Shown here: positions 35,589 to 44,880 of the stretch, piece by piece
How the letters are laid out: each line of letters opens with the position of its first letter
How positions within the stretch are numbered: position 1 is the first letter of the stretch
Assembly (NCBI RefSeq): GCF_000373265.1
Contig: NZ_KB890761.1
Span: 1,166,599 to 1,230,598, forward strand
Reading direction: 5' to 3'
Origin: Pontibacter roseus DSM 17521
GTDB lineage: Bacteria > Bacteroidota > Bacteroidia > Cytophagales > Hymenobacteraceae
DNA: 64,000 nucleotides
Made by a program: the position numbers and the translations under genes
Notes under the pieces: model-generated
Told to the model about the DNA's origin: nothing
The model's database searches: none
Seen by the model: the letters and a program-made list of their open reading frames with translations, nothing else

Positions 35589-35648
35589 TATACCAGTAAA
35601 CAAAACGAGCCGGCTAGGTATAGCCGGCTCGTTTTGTTTACTGGTATA
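35589..35648. terminator. 28-bp perfect hairpin terminator
   Basis: Perfect 28-nt arms (35589-35616 and 35621-35648) around a GGTA loop. It combines a GGTATA-type word, an AAACAAAACGAG block and GCCGGCTA. It lies 8 nt after the small disordered protein and can work in both directions. Confidence 0.88.
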
Positions 35649-35717
35649 GTCAGAAGAAAGGCTATGCACAAGTAGTAGTGGCGCAGAAGCCAGCGTGGAT
35701 GAGCAACCAGGTATAGC

Positions 35718-37322
35718 TTAGAACCCTTCCCGGTCAAAAGCGTGTACCTTGACTTTGTGTGTTGTCTTGTCCTTTGTTTCAGGGCCGAATTCAATCTCGT
35801 TTCCGCGGCTGGTATCGTACACGATGGTGTGTCTCGACCACCCTTTCCGGACACGGGAGGTATCTTCTATCTTGTCTTCGCCTCGTCCACCCACAATCAC
35901 CACCTTTATACCCCTGTCCACTTCGCCGCTTACCTCGAACTCATCGTCCTCGGCCAGGCCATGTAAGGTGATTTGCTTTGTCTCACTGCGCTTGAACACC
36001 CGGTGGTATACCTGTTTGTCGTCATCCAAGCGGTATACCGTGACCGATGTCTCCTCGCCGTTGAGTCGCTTCACCTCAAACTTGTCTTCTTTGTCTGTGC
36101 CGATTACGAGGGCATCTTTGGCAAGATTTAGGTAAAACTCCCGTGCTGCCTCCGGAAGCAAGTCCCTTCTGTTCTTGAGCTTCTGGACGGTGCTTGGCCC
36201 AACCAGCCGGTGCACCGAGTCGGGGAACTGCCTTACAGACCGCTCAATCACTTCATCGGTAAGCGCTGCTTGCAACTCACGGGCCAACTCCTGGAAGTCC
36301 TCAGAGTTCAGCTCGGTCATGGCGCGGGCGTCAATGAACTGGGAGTTAATCATGAGCGCGTACACATCTTTGTACTCCTTGTCGAAAGACTCGAATTTGC
36401 GTATGGCCCACTTGCGGCTGAACAGCCAGGGAATAATGCCGTCGTCGAATTGGAAGAAGGCGTTGTCCCGGTCCTTAGGTATAGGGCTGTAAATGGTGTT
36501 GCCGCCCTCCTCTGCTACAGCCCATTCCCACTGCCCCTCGTGCCGGTCCCAGTCGTTGATGAGGATGTCGAAGAGGCGCGCCTTGGCGAAGGCCTTTTGG
36601 TTGATGAAATGGTCGTCGTCGCCGAAGCGGTTTTTGAGCATCTTCTTAGAACTGGCTATGTCCTTTGCCTCTCCGGTCAATTGGTCAGGTATGGATTTCT
36701 CATCGTTGTACTTCTCCTCAATCAGGTATACGCCATCCTGGAACTTGTCCTGGTGTTCACCAAATGTGGTGTCAGAAGGAAGCACATATACCAATTGGGG
36801 AGTGGAATGCGGTATGCCAGCCGCCTCGGCCATGGGAGGCAGCACCAAAGCTGCGTACGGGTTTATGGCCGAAGTCTGGTCGCGGAGCACATTGGTGACG
36901 AACGACTTGCGCCAGAGAGGAGGCAGTACCGCCAACGGGTCCTTATCAAGGGAGCGGAGGGCGTAGGTAAAGCCATCCTTGTCGGCGAGAGTCAGGCTGG
37001 TGGTCTGCATGCCGCCACCAAGCTTTTCGATGGAAAGGCCGCCTCTCGTGCGGGTCATGTCGAACACCTCTACCTTTACGGGAGCCGCCCATACGTCGCG
37101 GTAATGCTTGCCCCAGAAGAAGGTATGGAGCCCGCTGCGCTTGTAATGCCGGCCGGCCTGTATGGTCACGCTGTCAACATCCGATGGGTTCGTCTGTTTG
37201 AGTCTCTCGTATTGTTCAGCGTCCGTGATGGGAGTGGGGGTGAAGAAATTGCTTCTGGCGCAACCAGAGGCTAAAGTCAGTATACACGCATACAGTGCAG
37301 CGTGCAGCAGGTGGTTTTTCAT
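35718..37322 (-). CDS. Lipoprotein with atypical-kinase-like motifs
   Basis: 534 residues with a lipoprotein signal (LTLASGC, Cys21). The central part carries LINDWDRHEGQWEWAV (about 262-277) followed by PIPKDRDNAFFQFDDG (about 287-302). The N-D-x-D-R-H and K-D-R-D pattern resembles the catalytic and metal-binding loops of HipA/Fam20-like atypical kinases. A C-terminal beta region ends with VVIVGGRGEDKIED, similar to glycine-rich Ca-binding turns. I recall the same middle region in large Bacteroidota envelope proteins that also carry phosphoesterase and Omp85 parts, but here it stands alone. Predicted periplasmic or outer-membrane anchored. Kinase activity is inference only. Confidence 0.6.
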   Translation of the reverse strand: MKNHLLHAALYACILTLASGCARSNFFTPTPITDAEQYERLKQTNPSDVDSVTIQAGRHYKRSGLHTFFWGKHYRDVWAAPVKVEVFDMTRTRGGLSIEKLGGGMQTTSLTLADKDGFTYALRSLDKDPLAVLPPLWRKSFVTNVLRDQTSAINPYAALVLPPMAEAAGIPHSTPQLVYVLPSDTTFGEHQDKFQDGVYLIEEKYNDEKSIPDQLTGEAKDIASSKKMLKNRFGDDDHFINQKAFAKARLFDILINDWDRHEGQWEWAVAEEGGNTIYSPIPKDRDNAFFQFDDGIIPWLFSRKWAIRKFESFDKEYKDVYALMINSQFIDARAMTELNSEDFQELARELQAALTDEVIERSVRQFPDSVHRLVGPSTVQKLKNRRDLLPEAAREFYLNLAKDALVIGTDKEDKFEVKRLNGEETSVTVYRLDDDKQVYHRVFKRSETKQITLHGLAEDDEFEVSGEVDRGIKVVIVGGRGEDKIEDTSRVRKGWSRHTIVYDTSRGNEIEFGPETKDKTTHKVKVHAFDREGF

Positions 37323-37682
37323 ACAAGGTATGTCAATCGCTATATATGTGCTATCTAACGTAATCCATTTATAAAGTTTTCAGGGGAGCGGAAGTATAAT
37401 TCTAAAAAGGGCTGCCATTCTGGTGCAATTCTCCCCCGCTATACAGGCCGGTTTGTCCCTGTTCATTCCTGCATCTTCATACTCAGACGACAACATAAGT
37501 AGTCGTTGCCTACGTCTTCGTCTGCCGCACAAGTAAGATTTGGAGCTGCACCTGTACCATAAGTTTGGCACATAGCCGCTGCAGGCAAGTCCAAAGGAGA
37601 ATATGTTTTTTTGCTATTAAGGTTAAAACTTTAAAATATAGCCATATATTTATAGGCAATACTCTGCGTTTCCCCAGAATTC
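37323..37682. other. 360-bp gap without a clear gene
   Basis: Separates divergent genes. It contains AT-rich DNA with a TTTG and TATATTTA near 37610-37650 that may belong to the promoter of the downstream operon. A short minus-strand frame of 63 codons (37380-37571) is Arg-rich and has no support. Confidence 0.5.
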
Positions 37683-38417
37683 ATGATTCGTTTTCCGTTT
37701 TTCCTGCTGTTCTGCCTGGTCAGCATTGCGCCAAAGGCATGGGCCATTTCTTCAACTTCCGACAGCACCGCTACCAAAAGCCCCCTGTATCACGCTATCA
37801 GCAAGTACCACGAGGCCATTGGCAGCCAAGCCAGCCTGTTCAAAGGTGCGGAGTACCTCGACTATAAATACCAAACAGAAGGCCATCCTTTCTTCCTGAT
37901 GAACCACTGGGGGGAAGGCTGCATCGAGTTCGACGGCATGGAGTATGCGGGTGTTGCAATGCTGTACGATGTGGTGGATGAAGCGGTGGTTGTTGCGTTG
38001 CAGAACGTGTCAGAGGGTATTTTCAGCAAGATTCGGGTGGATTTGGACCGCGTGCAGCGCTTCACTTTCAAGGGGCATACTTTCGTGCGGCTGGAGCAGG
38101 ACAGCGCGGCCGCAGGTATGGCAACCGGTTTCTATGACATGCTCTATACAGGTGACTCCAAGGTGGTAGCCAAAAGGCACAAAGCCACTAAAAAGGAGGT
38201 GGCTTTGCTGGTTTACTCAGTCGATGACAGTTACTTCATTCGCAAGGATAACCAGTACCACGCCGTGAAAAGCAAAGCTTCTGTGTTGAAGCTGTTCAAA
38301 GAGCATAAGAAAGAGCTCTCAAAGTACCTGCGCGACAACGGGATAAACTTCAAGGGTGACCGGGAACATGCCATCGTCCGCCTGGCAGCCCAATACGATA
38401 TTCTTCAAAACAAGTAA
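37683..38417 (+). CDS. Exported protein of unknown function, first gene of the surface operon
   Basis: 244 residues with a signal peptide (MIRFPFFLLFCLVSIAPKAWA). No known domain. It is a mixed alpha/beta sequence with YDMLYTGDSKVVAKRHK and YFIRKDNQYHAVKSK segments. Two nt separate its stop from the TonB receptor start, so it is cotranscribed and probably works with it, for instance as a periplasmic or surface partner. It resembles the general layout of Bacteroidota exported proteins preceding receptors, but I cannot name the family. Confidence 0.75.
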   Translation: MIRFPFFLLFCLVSIAPKAWAISSTSDSTATKSPLYHAISKYHEAIGSQASLFKGAEYLDYKYQTEGHPFFLMNHWGEGCIEFDGMEYAGVAMLYDVVDEAVVVALQNVSEGIFSKIRVDLDRVQRFTFKGHTFVRLEQDSAAAGMATGFYDMLYTGDSKVVAKRHKATKKEVALLVYSVDDSYFIRKDNQYHAVKSKASVLKLFKEHKKELSKYLRDNGINFKGDREHAIVRLAAQYDILQNK

Positions 38418-38419
38418 AA

Positions 38420-41194
38420 ATGAAACAGCTTTACCGCCTACTCCTTTTCTCCATCGCATGCATGCTGGTCATGCAGGAGGCTGCAGGGCAGAGCACAACC
38501 AGGCAAACCATCAGCGGGAGCTTCTCAGGGCTATCTTTCACCCAGTTCGTAACACAGGTTGAAGCCCAGACGGATTACAGGTTCTATTACAACCCTACCG
38601 TTCTGGATAGCCTGACTGTAGACCTGCAGGCACAGCAACAGCCGCTGCCAGTGGTGTTGGACAGGATTTTTCAGGGCACTGCCTATCAGTATGCCATTGA
38701 TGCCCAAGAGCGGGTGTTTGTGGTGAAGAACGCAGATTTGCAAGCAACACTTCCAGAAGGCTTTTTTGCCAGGGGAGACGAGGAGGCCAGCGATGAGAAG
38801 GTGCCTGATTTCATGGCGGGCGCTGCGGGCAAGAAGCTGATCGGCAGCTCTGATAGCAAGCTGTATGAGATAGGCATCCGCACAAACAACCTGAAGCCGG
38901 GCAATGCCACCATTGCGGGCACTGTAGTCAACGCAAAGACAGGAGAGCCGGTGATAGGGGCTGTCGTGCTGATAGAAAACCCTTTAACGGCCGTCTCCAC
39001 CAATGCCTTCGGATTTTATTCGCTCACGCTGCCACGCGGCAGGCATGAGCTTAAAATCAAGAGCGTGGGCATGCAGGAGGCCAAGCGGCAAATCATACTG
39101 TACTCCGACGGCAAGTTCAACGTGGAGCTGCGCGAGGATGTAGTGTCGCTGAAGGAGGTGCTGGTGGAGGCTGACCGAGACAAGAACGTATCAGGCCTGA
39201 TGATGGGCGTGGAGAAGCTCGACATCAAGACCATGAAGCAGGTGCCCACTGCCTTTGGCGAAGCGGACGTGCTGAAGGTGGTGCTCACCCTGCCAGGCGT
39301 CAAATCCGTGGGCGAGAGCTCCACAGGGCTCAACGTGCGCGGCGGTGCCACTGACCAGAACCTGATTCTCTTCAACGATGCTCCGGTGTACAACCCCTCG
39401 CACTTGTTCGGCTTTTTTTCAGCCTTCAACCCCGATGTGCTCAAAGGCGTGGAACTCTACAAGAACAGCATACCTGCTAAGCATGGCGGCCGACTGGCCT
39501 CTGTGCTGGAGGTCACCAGCCGCGATGGCAACAAGAAGAAATTCGCCGGCTCAGGAGGTATAGGCCTGGTGTCCACACGCCTTACACTGGAGGGTCCGAT
39601 TATTAAAGACAAGACCTCTTTCCTGGTTGGCGGGCGCACCACCTACTCGGACTGGCTGCTCAAAAAGCTGCCCAACGACAAGTACAAGAACAGCAAAGCC
39701 TCGTTCTTTGACGTGAACGCCAACATCAGCCACGAGATAAACGAAAAAAACAGCCTGTACGCCTCCGGTTACATGAGCGGCGACAAGTTCAAGCTGGGCT
39801 CTGATACCCTCTATACCTACCAGAACCAGAGCGCCTCGCTCCGCTGGAACCGGGTATTCACCAACAGCCTGTATGGCGTGTTCTCGGCCGGGTATAGCAG
39901 CTACAAGTACAACGTGGCAAGTGAGCGGGTGCCGGTCAATGGCTTTGACCTGGCCTACGACCTGAATCAATCCAATGTAAAGGCTGATTTCACTTACTAC
40001 CCTAACCCGAAGCACGTGGTGGACTTTGGAGCCAGCTCCATTCTGTACAGGATGAAGCCCGGCAGCTACCTGCCAAAGGGTGCTGAGTCGCTGGTGAAGC
40101 CGGACGTGCTGGAGCCGGAGCAGGGCGCGGAGAGTGCCATCTACATCAGTGACCAGTACGAGATTAGCCCGCGCTTCTCTGTGTCAGTGGGCTTGCGCTA
40201 TTCTTTCTATACCTATCTGGGTGCCAAAAACGTGCGGCAGTACGCCCCGGGTGCTTCTAGAAGCGAATTCTCAGTGGTGGATACTGTTTCGTATGGGTCG
40301 GGAGAGGCCATCAAAACCTACCATGGGCCGGAATACAGGTTCTCTGCCAGGTATAACCTGAATGAGAACACCTCCATCAAGTTCGGCTATAACCGCATGC
40401 GCCAGTACATCCATACCCTCACCAATACCACCACCGTGTCACCGACGGATGTCTGGAAGCTGAGTGACTCTTACATCCGACCGCAGGTGGGCGACCAGTA
40501 TTCCATCGGCCTGTTCCGCAACCTGCGGGCCAACACCATCGAGGTATCGCTGGAGACCTATTACAAGACCATGCGCGACTTCCTGGACTTCAAGAGCGGG
40601 GCCAGGCTTATCATGAACCACCACATCGAGACGGACATCATCAACTCCAGAGGGCAGGCCTACGGCGTTGAGGCGATGGTACGCAAATCATCTGGCAAGC
40701 TGAACGGCTGGGTAAGCTATACCTACTCGCGCTCTCTGGTGAAGTCGAACGATGCCAACTCCCCGGAAGTGGTGAACAAGGGCAGATACTATCCGAGCAA
40801 CTTTGACAAGCCACATGATGCCACACTGGTAGGCAACTACCGGTTCAGCCGCCGCTTCAGCACTTCCGTTAACGTGACCTACAGCACCGGGCGCCCTATC
40901 ACGCTGCCCATGGGCAATTACGAGATTGGCGGCGCCAGGCGCGTGTACTACTCAGACCGCAACCAGTTCCGCATCCCGGATTATTTCCGTACCGACGTAG
41001 CGCTCAACATCGAAGGCAACCACAAAATCAAGAAGCTGGCCCACAGCTCCTGGACCGTATCGGTCTATAACCTGACAGGGCGCAAAAACCCCTACTCTGT
41101 GTACTTCATCACCGAGAACGGCAAAATCAAAGGGTATAAGATGTCCGTGTTCGGCCAGCCTATACCTACAGTCACCTACAACTTCAAATTCTAG
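38420..41194 (+). CDS. TonB-dependent receptor with STN and carboxypeptidase-regulatory domains
   Basis: 924 residues. In order: signal peptide (1-23), STN secretin/TonB short N-terminal domain (about 25-105), a linker, a carboxypeptidase-D-like beta domain (about 168-250: GTVVNAKTGEPVIGAVVLIENP), plug (about 265-370: LTLPGVKSVGESSTGLNVRGG, LILFNDAPVYNPSHLFG) and a beta barrel ending VTYNFKF. The STN domain is the mark of transducers that signal to an anti-sigma factor, yet no FecR/ECF pair is adjacent. Followed by a DUF4249 lipoprotein and MG2-type protein. Substrate unknown. Confidence 0.9.
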   Translation: MKQLYRLLLFSIACMLVMQEAAGQSTTRQTISGSFSGLSFTQFVTQVEAQTDYRFYYNPTVLDSLTVDLQAQQQPLPVVLDRIFQGTAYQYAIDAQERVFVVKNADLQATLPEGFFARGDEEASDEKVPDFMAGAAGKKLIGSSDSKLYEIGIRTNNLKPGNATIAGTVVNAKTGEPVIGAVVLIENPLTAVSTNAFGFYSLTLPRGRHELKIKSVGMQEAKRQIILYSDGKFNVELREDVVSLKEVLVEADRDKNVSGLMMGVEKLDIKTMKQVPTAFGEADVLKVVLTLPGVKSVGESSTGLNVRGGATDQNLILFNDAPVYNPSHLFGFFSAFNPDVLKGVELYKNSIPAKHGGRLASVLEVTSRDGNKKKFAGSGGIGLVSTRLTLEGPIIKDKTSFLVGGRTTYSDWLLKKLPNDKYKNSKASFFDVNANISHEINEKNSLYASGYMSGDKFKLGSDTLYTYQNQSASLRWNRVFTNSLYGVFSAGYSSYKYNVASERVPVNGFDLAYDLNQSNVKADFTYYPNPKHVVDFGASSILYRMKPGSYLPKGAESLVKPDVLEPEQGAESAIYISDQYEISPRFSVSVGLRYSFYTYLGAKNVRQYAPGASRSEFSVVDTVSYGSGEAIKTYHGPEYRFSARYNLNENTSIKFGYNRMRQYIHTLTNTTTVSPTDVWKLSDSYIRPQVGDQYSIGLFRNLRANTIEVSLETYYKTMRDFLDFKSGARLIMNHHIETDIINSRGQAYGVEAMVRKSSGKLNGWVSYTYSRSLVKSNDANSPEVVNKGRYYPSNFDKPHDATLVGNYRFSRRFSTSVNVTYSTGRPITLPMGNYEIGGARRVYYSDRNQFRIPDYFRTDVALNIEGNHKIKKLAHSSWTVSVYNLTGRKNPYSVYFITENGKIKGYKMSVFGQPIPTVTYNFKF

Positions 41195-41200
41195 CACAGG

Positions 41201-42355
41201 ATGAATACTATTTACAAGCTGTTAACGCTCTGGGTGGCTACGCTGACGTTGCTCACTGGCTGCGTCGAGCCCTTCGAACTGCCTGAGTCGGCGCCGGACG
41301 AGAGCCTGCTGGTGGTGGACGGGCACGTTAACCTGGAGCTGGGCCAGGCTATGGTTCGGCTTACGCGCACCCAGAACCTGAATGAGGAGGGAACCCCGCC
41401 AGCGGAGACGGGAGCGCAGGTCAGCGTGGAGAATGAGCAAGGGGAAAGCACTGGCCTGATAGCCCAGCCTTATGACGACGGACTCTACATGTTCACTGGC
41501 ATCCGGCTGGAATATGGCGAGAAATACCGCCTGCGAATCAAGACAAGAAGCGGACGCGAATACCTTTCTGAGTTTGTGTCAAGCCAGAAGACTCCTGCCA
41601 TCGACAGCCTGACGTGGAATGTGGAGCGCGAGGGGGTGCAGGTGCGTCTCAATACCCACGACCCCCGCAACAGTACCCGCTACTACCGCTGGGAGTACGA
41701 GGAAACCTATGAGTATACAGCCGCAATGCAGTCCAATTGGCTGTATGAGGCAGGGCAGGTAAGGTGGAGAACACCAGCAGAGAGCATCTTCACCTGCTGG
41801 AAGACAGAACCTTCCACCAACATCTACCTTGGAACGAGTGTGCAATTGGCGGAGGATGTGATACGGGACCTGCCCCTTGCTTTCGGCAATGGCAACTCCC
41901 GAAAATATTCCAAGAAGTATAGCATTCTGGTGAAGCAATACGGTATCAGCAGGGAGGAATTCGAATACTGGCAGATGCTCAAGCGCAATACGGAGAACGT
42001 AGGCTCGCTTTTCGATGCGCAACCCTCGCAGGTGACAGGCAACATAGCCCGCGTGGACGGAGGCAATCCCGAGGAGTCGGTGTTCGGCTACTTCAGCGTC
42101 CGTTCTATGAGCACGAAGCGACTGTTTATTTCTGTTGATGAGCTTTCAGCGCATGGGTTCAAGAAGGAATACCAAAGCTGTGATTACATAACGGTCGGTT
42201 TTAGACAGTTGGCAGAATACATGAACTACAACCTCATTCTGGATGAAATACCCCCTTCTCCGGGAGGCGGGCCAGCCTACATTATTGCCCCTGTAGCATG
42301 TGCCGACTGCCGTGTACTTGGAGGAGAGAACAGGAAACCAGTTTATTGGGAGTAG
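41201..42355 (+). CDS. DUF4249 lipoprotein
   Basis: 384 residues with a lipobox LTLLTGC (Cys21). The DUF4249 pattern is present: LVVDGHVNLELGQAMVRLTRT near the start, YRLRIKT, then a Cys-pair tail VACADCRVLGGENRKPVYW. DUF4249 proteins are nearly always next to a TonB-dependent receptor in Bacteroidota, as here (6-nt gap), and are thought to be its surface-exposed partner. Their ligand is unknown. Confidence 0.88.
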   Translation: MNTIYKLLTLWVATLTLLTGCVEPFELPESAPDESLLVVDGHVNLELGQAMVRLTRTQNLNEEGTPPAETGAQVSVENEQGESTGLIAQPYDDGLYMFTGIRLEYGEKYRLRIKTRSGREYLSEFVSSQKTPAIDSLTWNVEREGVQVRLNTHDPRNSTRYYRWEYEETYEYTAAMQSNWLYEAGQVRWRTPAESIFTCWKTEPSTNIYLGTSVQLAEDVIRDLPLAFGNGNSRKYSKKYSILVKQYGISREEFEYWQMLKRNTENVGSLFDAQPSQVTGNIARVDGGNPEESVFGYFSVRSMSTKRLFISVDELSAHGFKKEYQSCDYITVGFRQLAEYMNYNLILDEIPPSPGGGPAYIIAPVACADCRVLGGENRKPVYWE

Positions 42356-42359
42356 AGAA

Positions 42360-44786
42360 ATGTATATGAGAACCTTTATACCTATTAAAAGCCTGCTCCT
42401 GTTGGGGCTATACCTGATTTGTAGCCAGTCAGTCTATAGCCAGGAAGATAAGCTAAAGTCGTTGAAAGCTGATTTCGAAATCTATGCCAACAAGACGCTG
42501 CAGGAGAAGCTGTACATGCATACCGACAAGTCAGCTTACCTGGCCGGCGAGACCATGTGGTTCAAGCTCTACAATGTAGATGCCATCAGCAACAGCCCCA
42601 TCAACATGAGCAAGGTGGCTTACGTGGAGGTGCTCGACAAAGAGAACAATCCGGTACTGCAGACCAAGGTGTCCATGAGCCAAGGCAACAGCGGGGGAAG
42701 CCTCTTCCTGCCTGCCACCCTCAACTCAGGCAACTACGTCATCAGGGCCTATACCAACTGGATGAAGAACTTCAGCAGCGATTATTTCTTCGAGAAGCCA
42801 CTCACGATAGTCAATACCTTTAAGAAGTTGGGCTTGGGTGCCGAAGACCTATCTGTGACCTACGACGTGCAGTTTTTCCCGGAAGGCGGGCAGCTAGTGA
42901 ACGGACTGGAAAGCCGGGTTGCCTTCAAGGCCGTTGACAAACACGGCAAAGGTTTGAAGTTCGAAGGTATAGTGCTTAACCAGCGTAACGACACGGTGGC
43001 CCATGTGCATACTCACAAATTCGGGATTGGTAATTTCTACATGACACCCGCCCAGGGCGATACCTACAAAGCAGTGCTGCACGGGCCGGAAGGACAGATT
43101 ATCACCCGTGAACTACCTAAAGCCTATGACAGGGGTATGGTCATGCACCTGACGGAGGCTGGTCCGGAGGAACTGCGGGTAACGGTTCGCGCCATACCTG
43201 CCACCGCCGGCCTGGAACCGCAGGTGGTATACCTGCTCGCACATACACGCCACGAAGCCAAAGTAGCCGACATGCGCCTGCTCGACCACCAAGGCGAGGC
43301 CACCTTCGCTGTGGCGAAAAGCGCGCTTGGAGAAGGTATTTCGCACCTGACCGTTTTCAATGGAGCCAAGCAACCGCTGGCCGAGCGGCTATACTTCAAG
43401 CGTCCGCAGCAAGGGCTTCGCATACAGGCTGCCACTGACCGGAAAGAGTTTGCCTTGCGTGCTCCCGTGGACCTGAAGCTAGAAGCGAACAGCCTGATGG
43501 GGACCGCTGCGGTGGCGGATATGTCTGTGGCGGTGTATAAAGTGGATTCCCTTAATGCCTACGGCCAACAAGGCATCATGAGCTACCTCTGGCTTACCTC
43601 TGACTTGAAAGGCAGCATTGAGACTCCGGACTATTATTTTACAGAGCGTGGAGCAGAAGCGGACATTGCACTGGACAACCTGATGCTGACGCACGGCTGG
43701 CGCCGTTTCAAATGGGAGAACGTTCTGCAGAACGGACCTGTGGCGTTGGCCCATGTTCCCGAATATGGCGGCCACCTCATTCGTGCCAAGGTAACGGATG
43801 CAAAGACTGGCAAGCCGGCACAGCGGGTACTGACTTACCTATCAAGCCCTTCGCGCATGGTGCGCCTCTACAACTCCCGCAGCAACCAGCAGGGGGAAGT
43901 GCTTTTTGATGTGAAGAACTACTACGGCAGCAACGACATCCTGCTGCAAGCCGCCCCCTCAGGCGACACGACCTATAAGGTACAGGTAGAGAATCCGTTC
44001 TCTGCTGCTGCCCCATCCACTAAGTTGCCAGTGTTCGATTTGTCAGAGCGCCTGCAGCAGCACCTTCAAGCCAGTAGTATACACCTGCAGGTACAAAACC
44101 ACCATGTTCCGCCAGCCTCCTACAGGCTCAGTGCACCGGTGACAGACAGCGCCGCGTTTTATGGCAAACCGGACCGGGTGTTCCTACTCGATGCCTATAC
44201 CCGCTTTCCGGTGATGGAGGAGGTGATGCGCGAGTATGTGCAGCCGGTGATGGTGCGCAAGCGACAGGGCAAGTACCACTTCTACGTGCTGGATGGCCCG
44301 CGCAATACCTATATGGAGGAGGAGCCGCTGGTACTACTGGATGGCATACCGGTACTAGACACAGACAAAATCATGGCTGTGGACCCACGCAAAGTGGAGC
44401 GACTGGAGGTTATCTCCCGCAAGTACTTCCATGGCACGCAGGACTACAGTGGCGTGGTGAGTTTTATAACTTACGCCGGCGATATGGCTGGACTGGAGAT
44501 AGACCCGACAGCCCTGTTGGTAGAGTATGAAGGTATGCAGTTGCAGCGCGAGTTCTACAGCCCGAAGTATGACAGCCAGGAGCAGGCCCAGAGCAAGCTA
44601 CCCGACCTGCGCAACCTGCTCTATTGGTCTTCCAATTTGCAGACGGACAGAGAAGGGAAGAGGCAACTCCGTTTCTATACCTCAGACCAGGAGGGAACTT
44701 ATGTAGTGGAAGTGCAAGGCCTTACCAAAGATGGAAAGGCTGGTTCCGGACGCTATACCTTCGAGGTGAAGCAGCGGGTGCTGTAG
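42360..44786 (+). CDS. MG2 (alpha-2-macroglobulin-like) plus plug-like protein
   Basis: 808 residues, started at ATG 42360 directly after the DUF4249 gene (4-nt gap); the signal peptide is IKSLLLLGLYLICSQSVYS. An N-terminal MG2 fold (about 35-150) has KLYMHTDKSAYLAGETMWFKLY. Several beta domains follow, with DAKTGKPAQRVLTYLSS in the middle as a carboxypeptidase-like part. Near the end is a plug-like stretch VLLDGIPVLDTDKIMAVDPRKVERLEVI. It lacks the barrel of a receptor. Such MG2/plug proteins are frequent companions of receptors in Bacteroidota; whether it is a periplasmic plug-binding protein or a surface protein is open. Confidence 0.8.
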   Translation: MYMRTFIPIKSLLLLGLYLICSQSVYSQEDKLKSLKADFEIYANKTLQEKLYMHTDKSAYLAGETMWFKLYNVDAISNSPINMSKVAYVEVLDKENNPVLQTKVSMSQGNSGGSLFLPATLNSGNYVIRAYTNWMKNFSSDYFFEKPLTIVNTFKKLGLGAEDLSVTYDVQFFPEGGQLVNGLESRVAFKAVDKHGKGLKFEGIVLNQRNDTVAHVHTHKFGIGNFYMTPAQGDTYKAVLHGPEGQIITRELPKAYDRGMVMHLTEAGPEELRVTVRAIPATAGLEPQVVYLLAHTRHEAKVADMRLLDHQGEATFAVAKSALGEGISHLTVFNGAKQPLAERLYFKRPQQGLRIQAATDRKEFALRAPVDLKLEANSLMGTAAVADMSVAVYKVDSLNAYGQQGIMSYLWLTSDLKGSIETPDYYFTERGAEADIALDNLMLTHGWRRFKWENVLQNGPVALAHVPEYGGHLIRAKVTDAKTGKPAQRVLTYLSSPSRMVRLYNSRSNQQGEVLFDVKNYYGSNDILLQAAPSGDTTYKVQVENPFSAAAPSTKLPVFDLSERLQQHLQASSIHLQVQNHHVPPASYRLSAPVTDSAAFYGKPDRVFLLDAYTRFPVMEEVMREYVQPVMVRKRQGKYHFYVLDGPRNTYMEEEPLVLLDGIPVLDTDKIMAVDPRKVERLEVISRKYFHGTQDYSGVVSFITYAGDMAGLEIDPTALLVEYEGMQLQREFYSPKYDSQEQAQSKLPDLRNLLYWSSNLQTDREGKRQLRFYTSDQEGTYVVEVQGLTKDGKAGSGRYTFEVKQRVL

Positions 44787-44821
44787 CGAGCGTATCAGCA
44801 GCTATACCTGAAAGCAGGGCA

Positions 44822-44862
44822 ATAAAAAAGGCCCTGCTCATGAGCAGGGCCTTTTTTAATAT
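44822..44862. terminator. Bidirectional terminator
   Basis: AAAAAAGGCCCTGCTCA meets its exact complement TGAGCAGGGCCTTTTTT, between the surface operon and typA; U-runs on both strands. Confidence 0.92.
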
Positions 44863-44880
44863 TAACATAGTGGGCTATAC

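Noticed and set aside
37380..37571. Minus-strand 63-codon frame, Arg-rich with Cys, and a second frame there reading QTYGTGAAPNLTCAADE, looking like a small exported peptide
   Set aside because: No signal peptide or convincing start in either frame, no neighbouring modification or export gene, and the composition is that of a gap.
38420..44786. SusC/SusD-type polysaccharide utilisation locus
   Set aside because: No SusD, no glycoside hydrolases, and the receptor partner is DUF4249.
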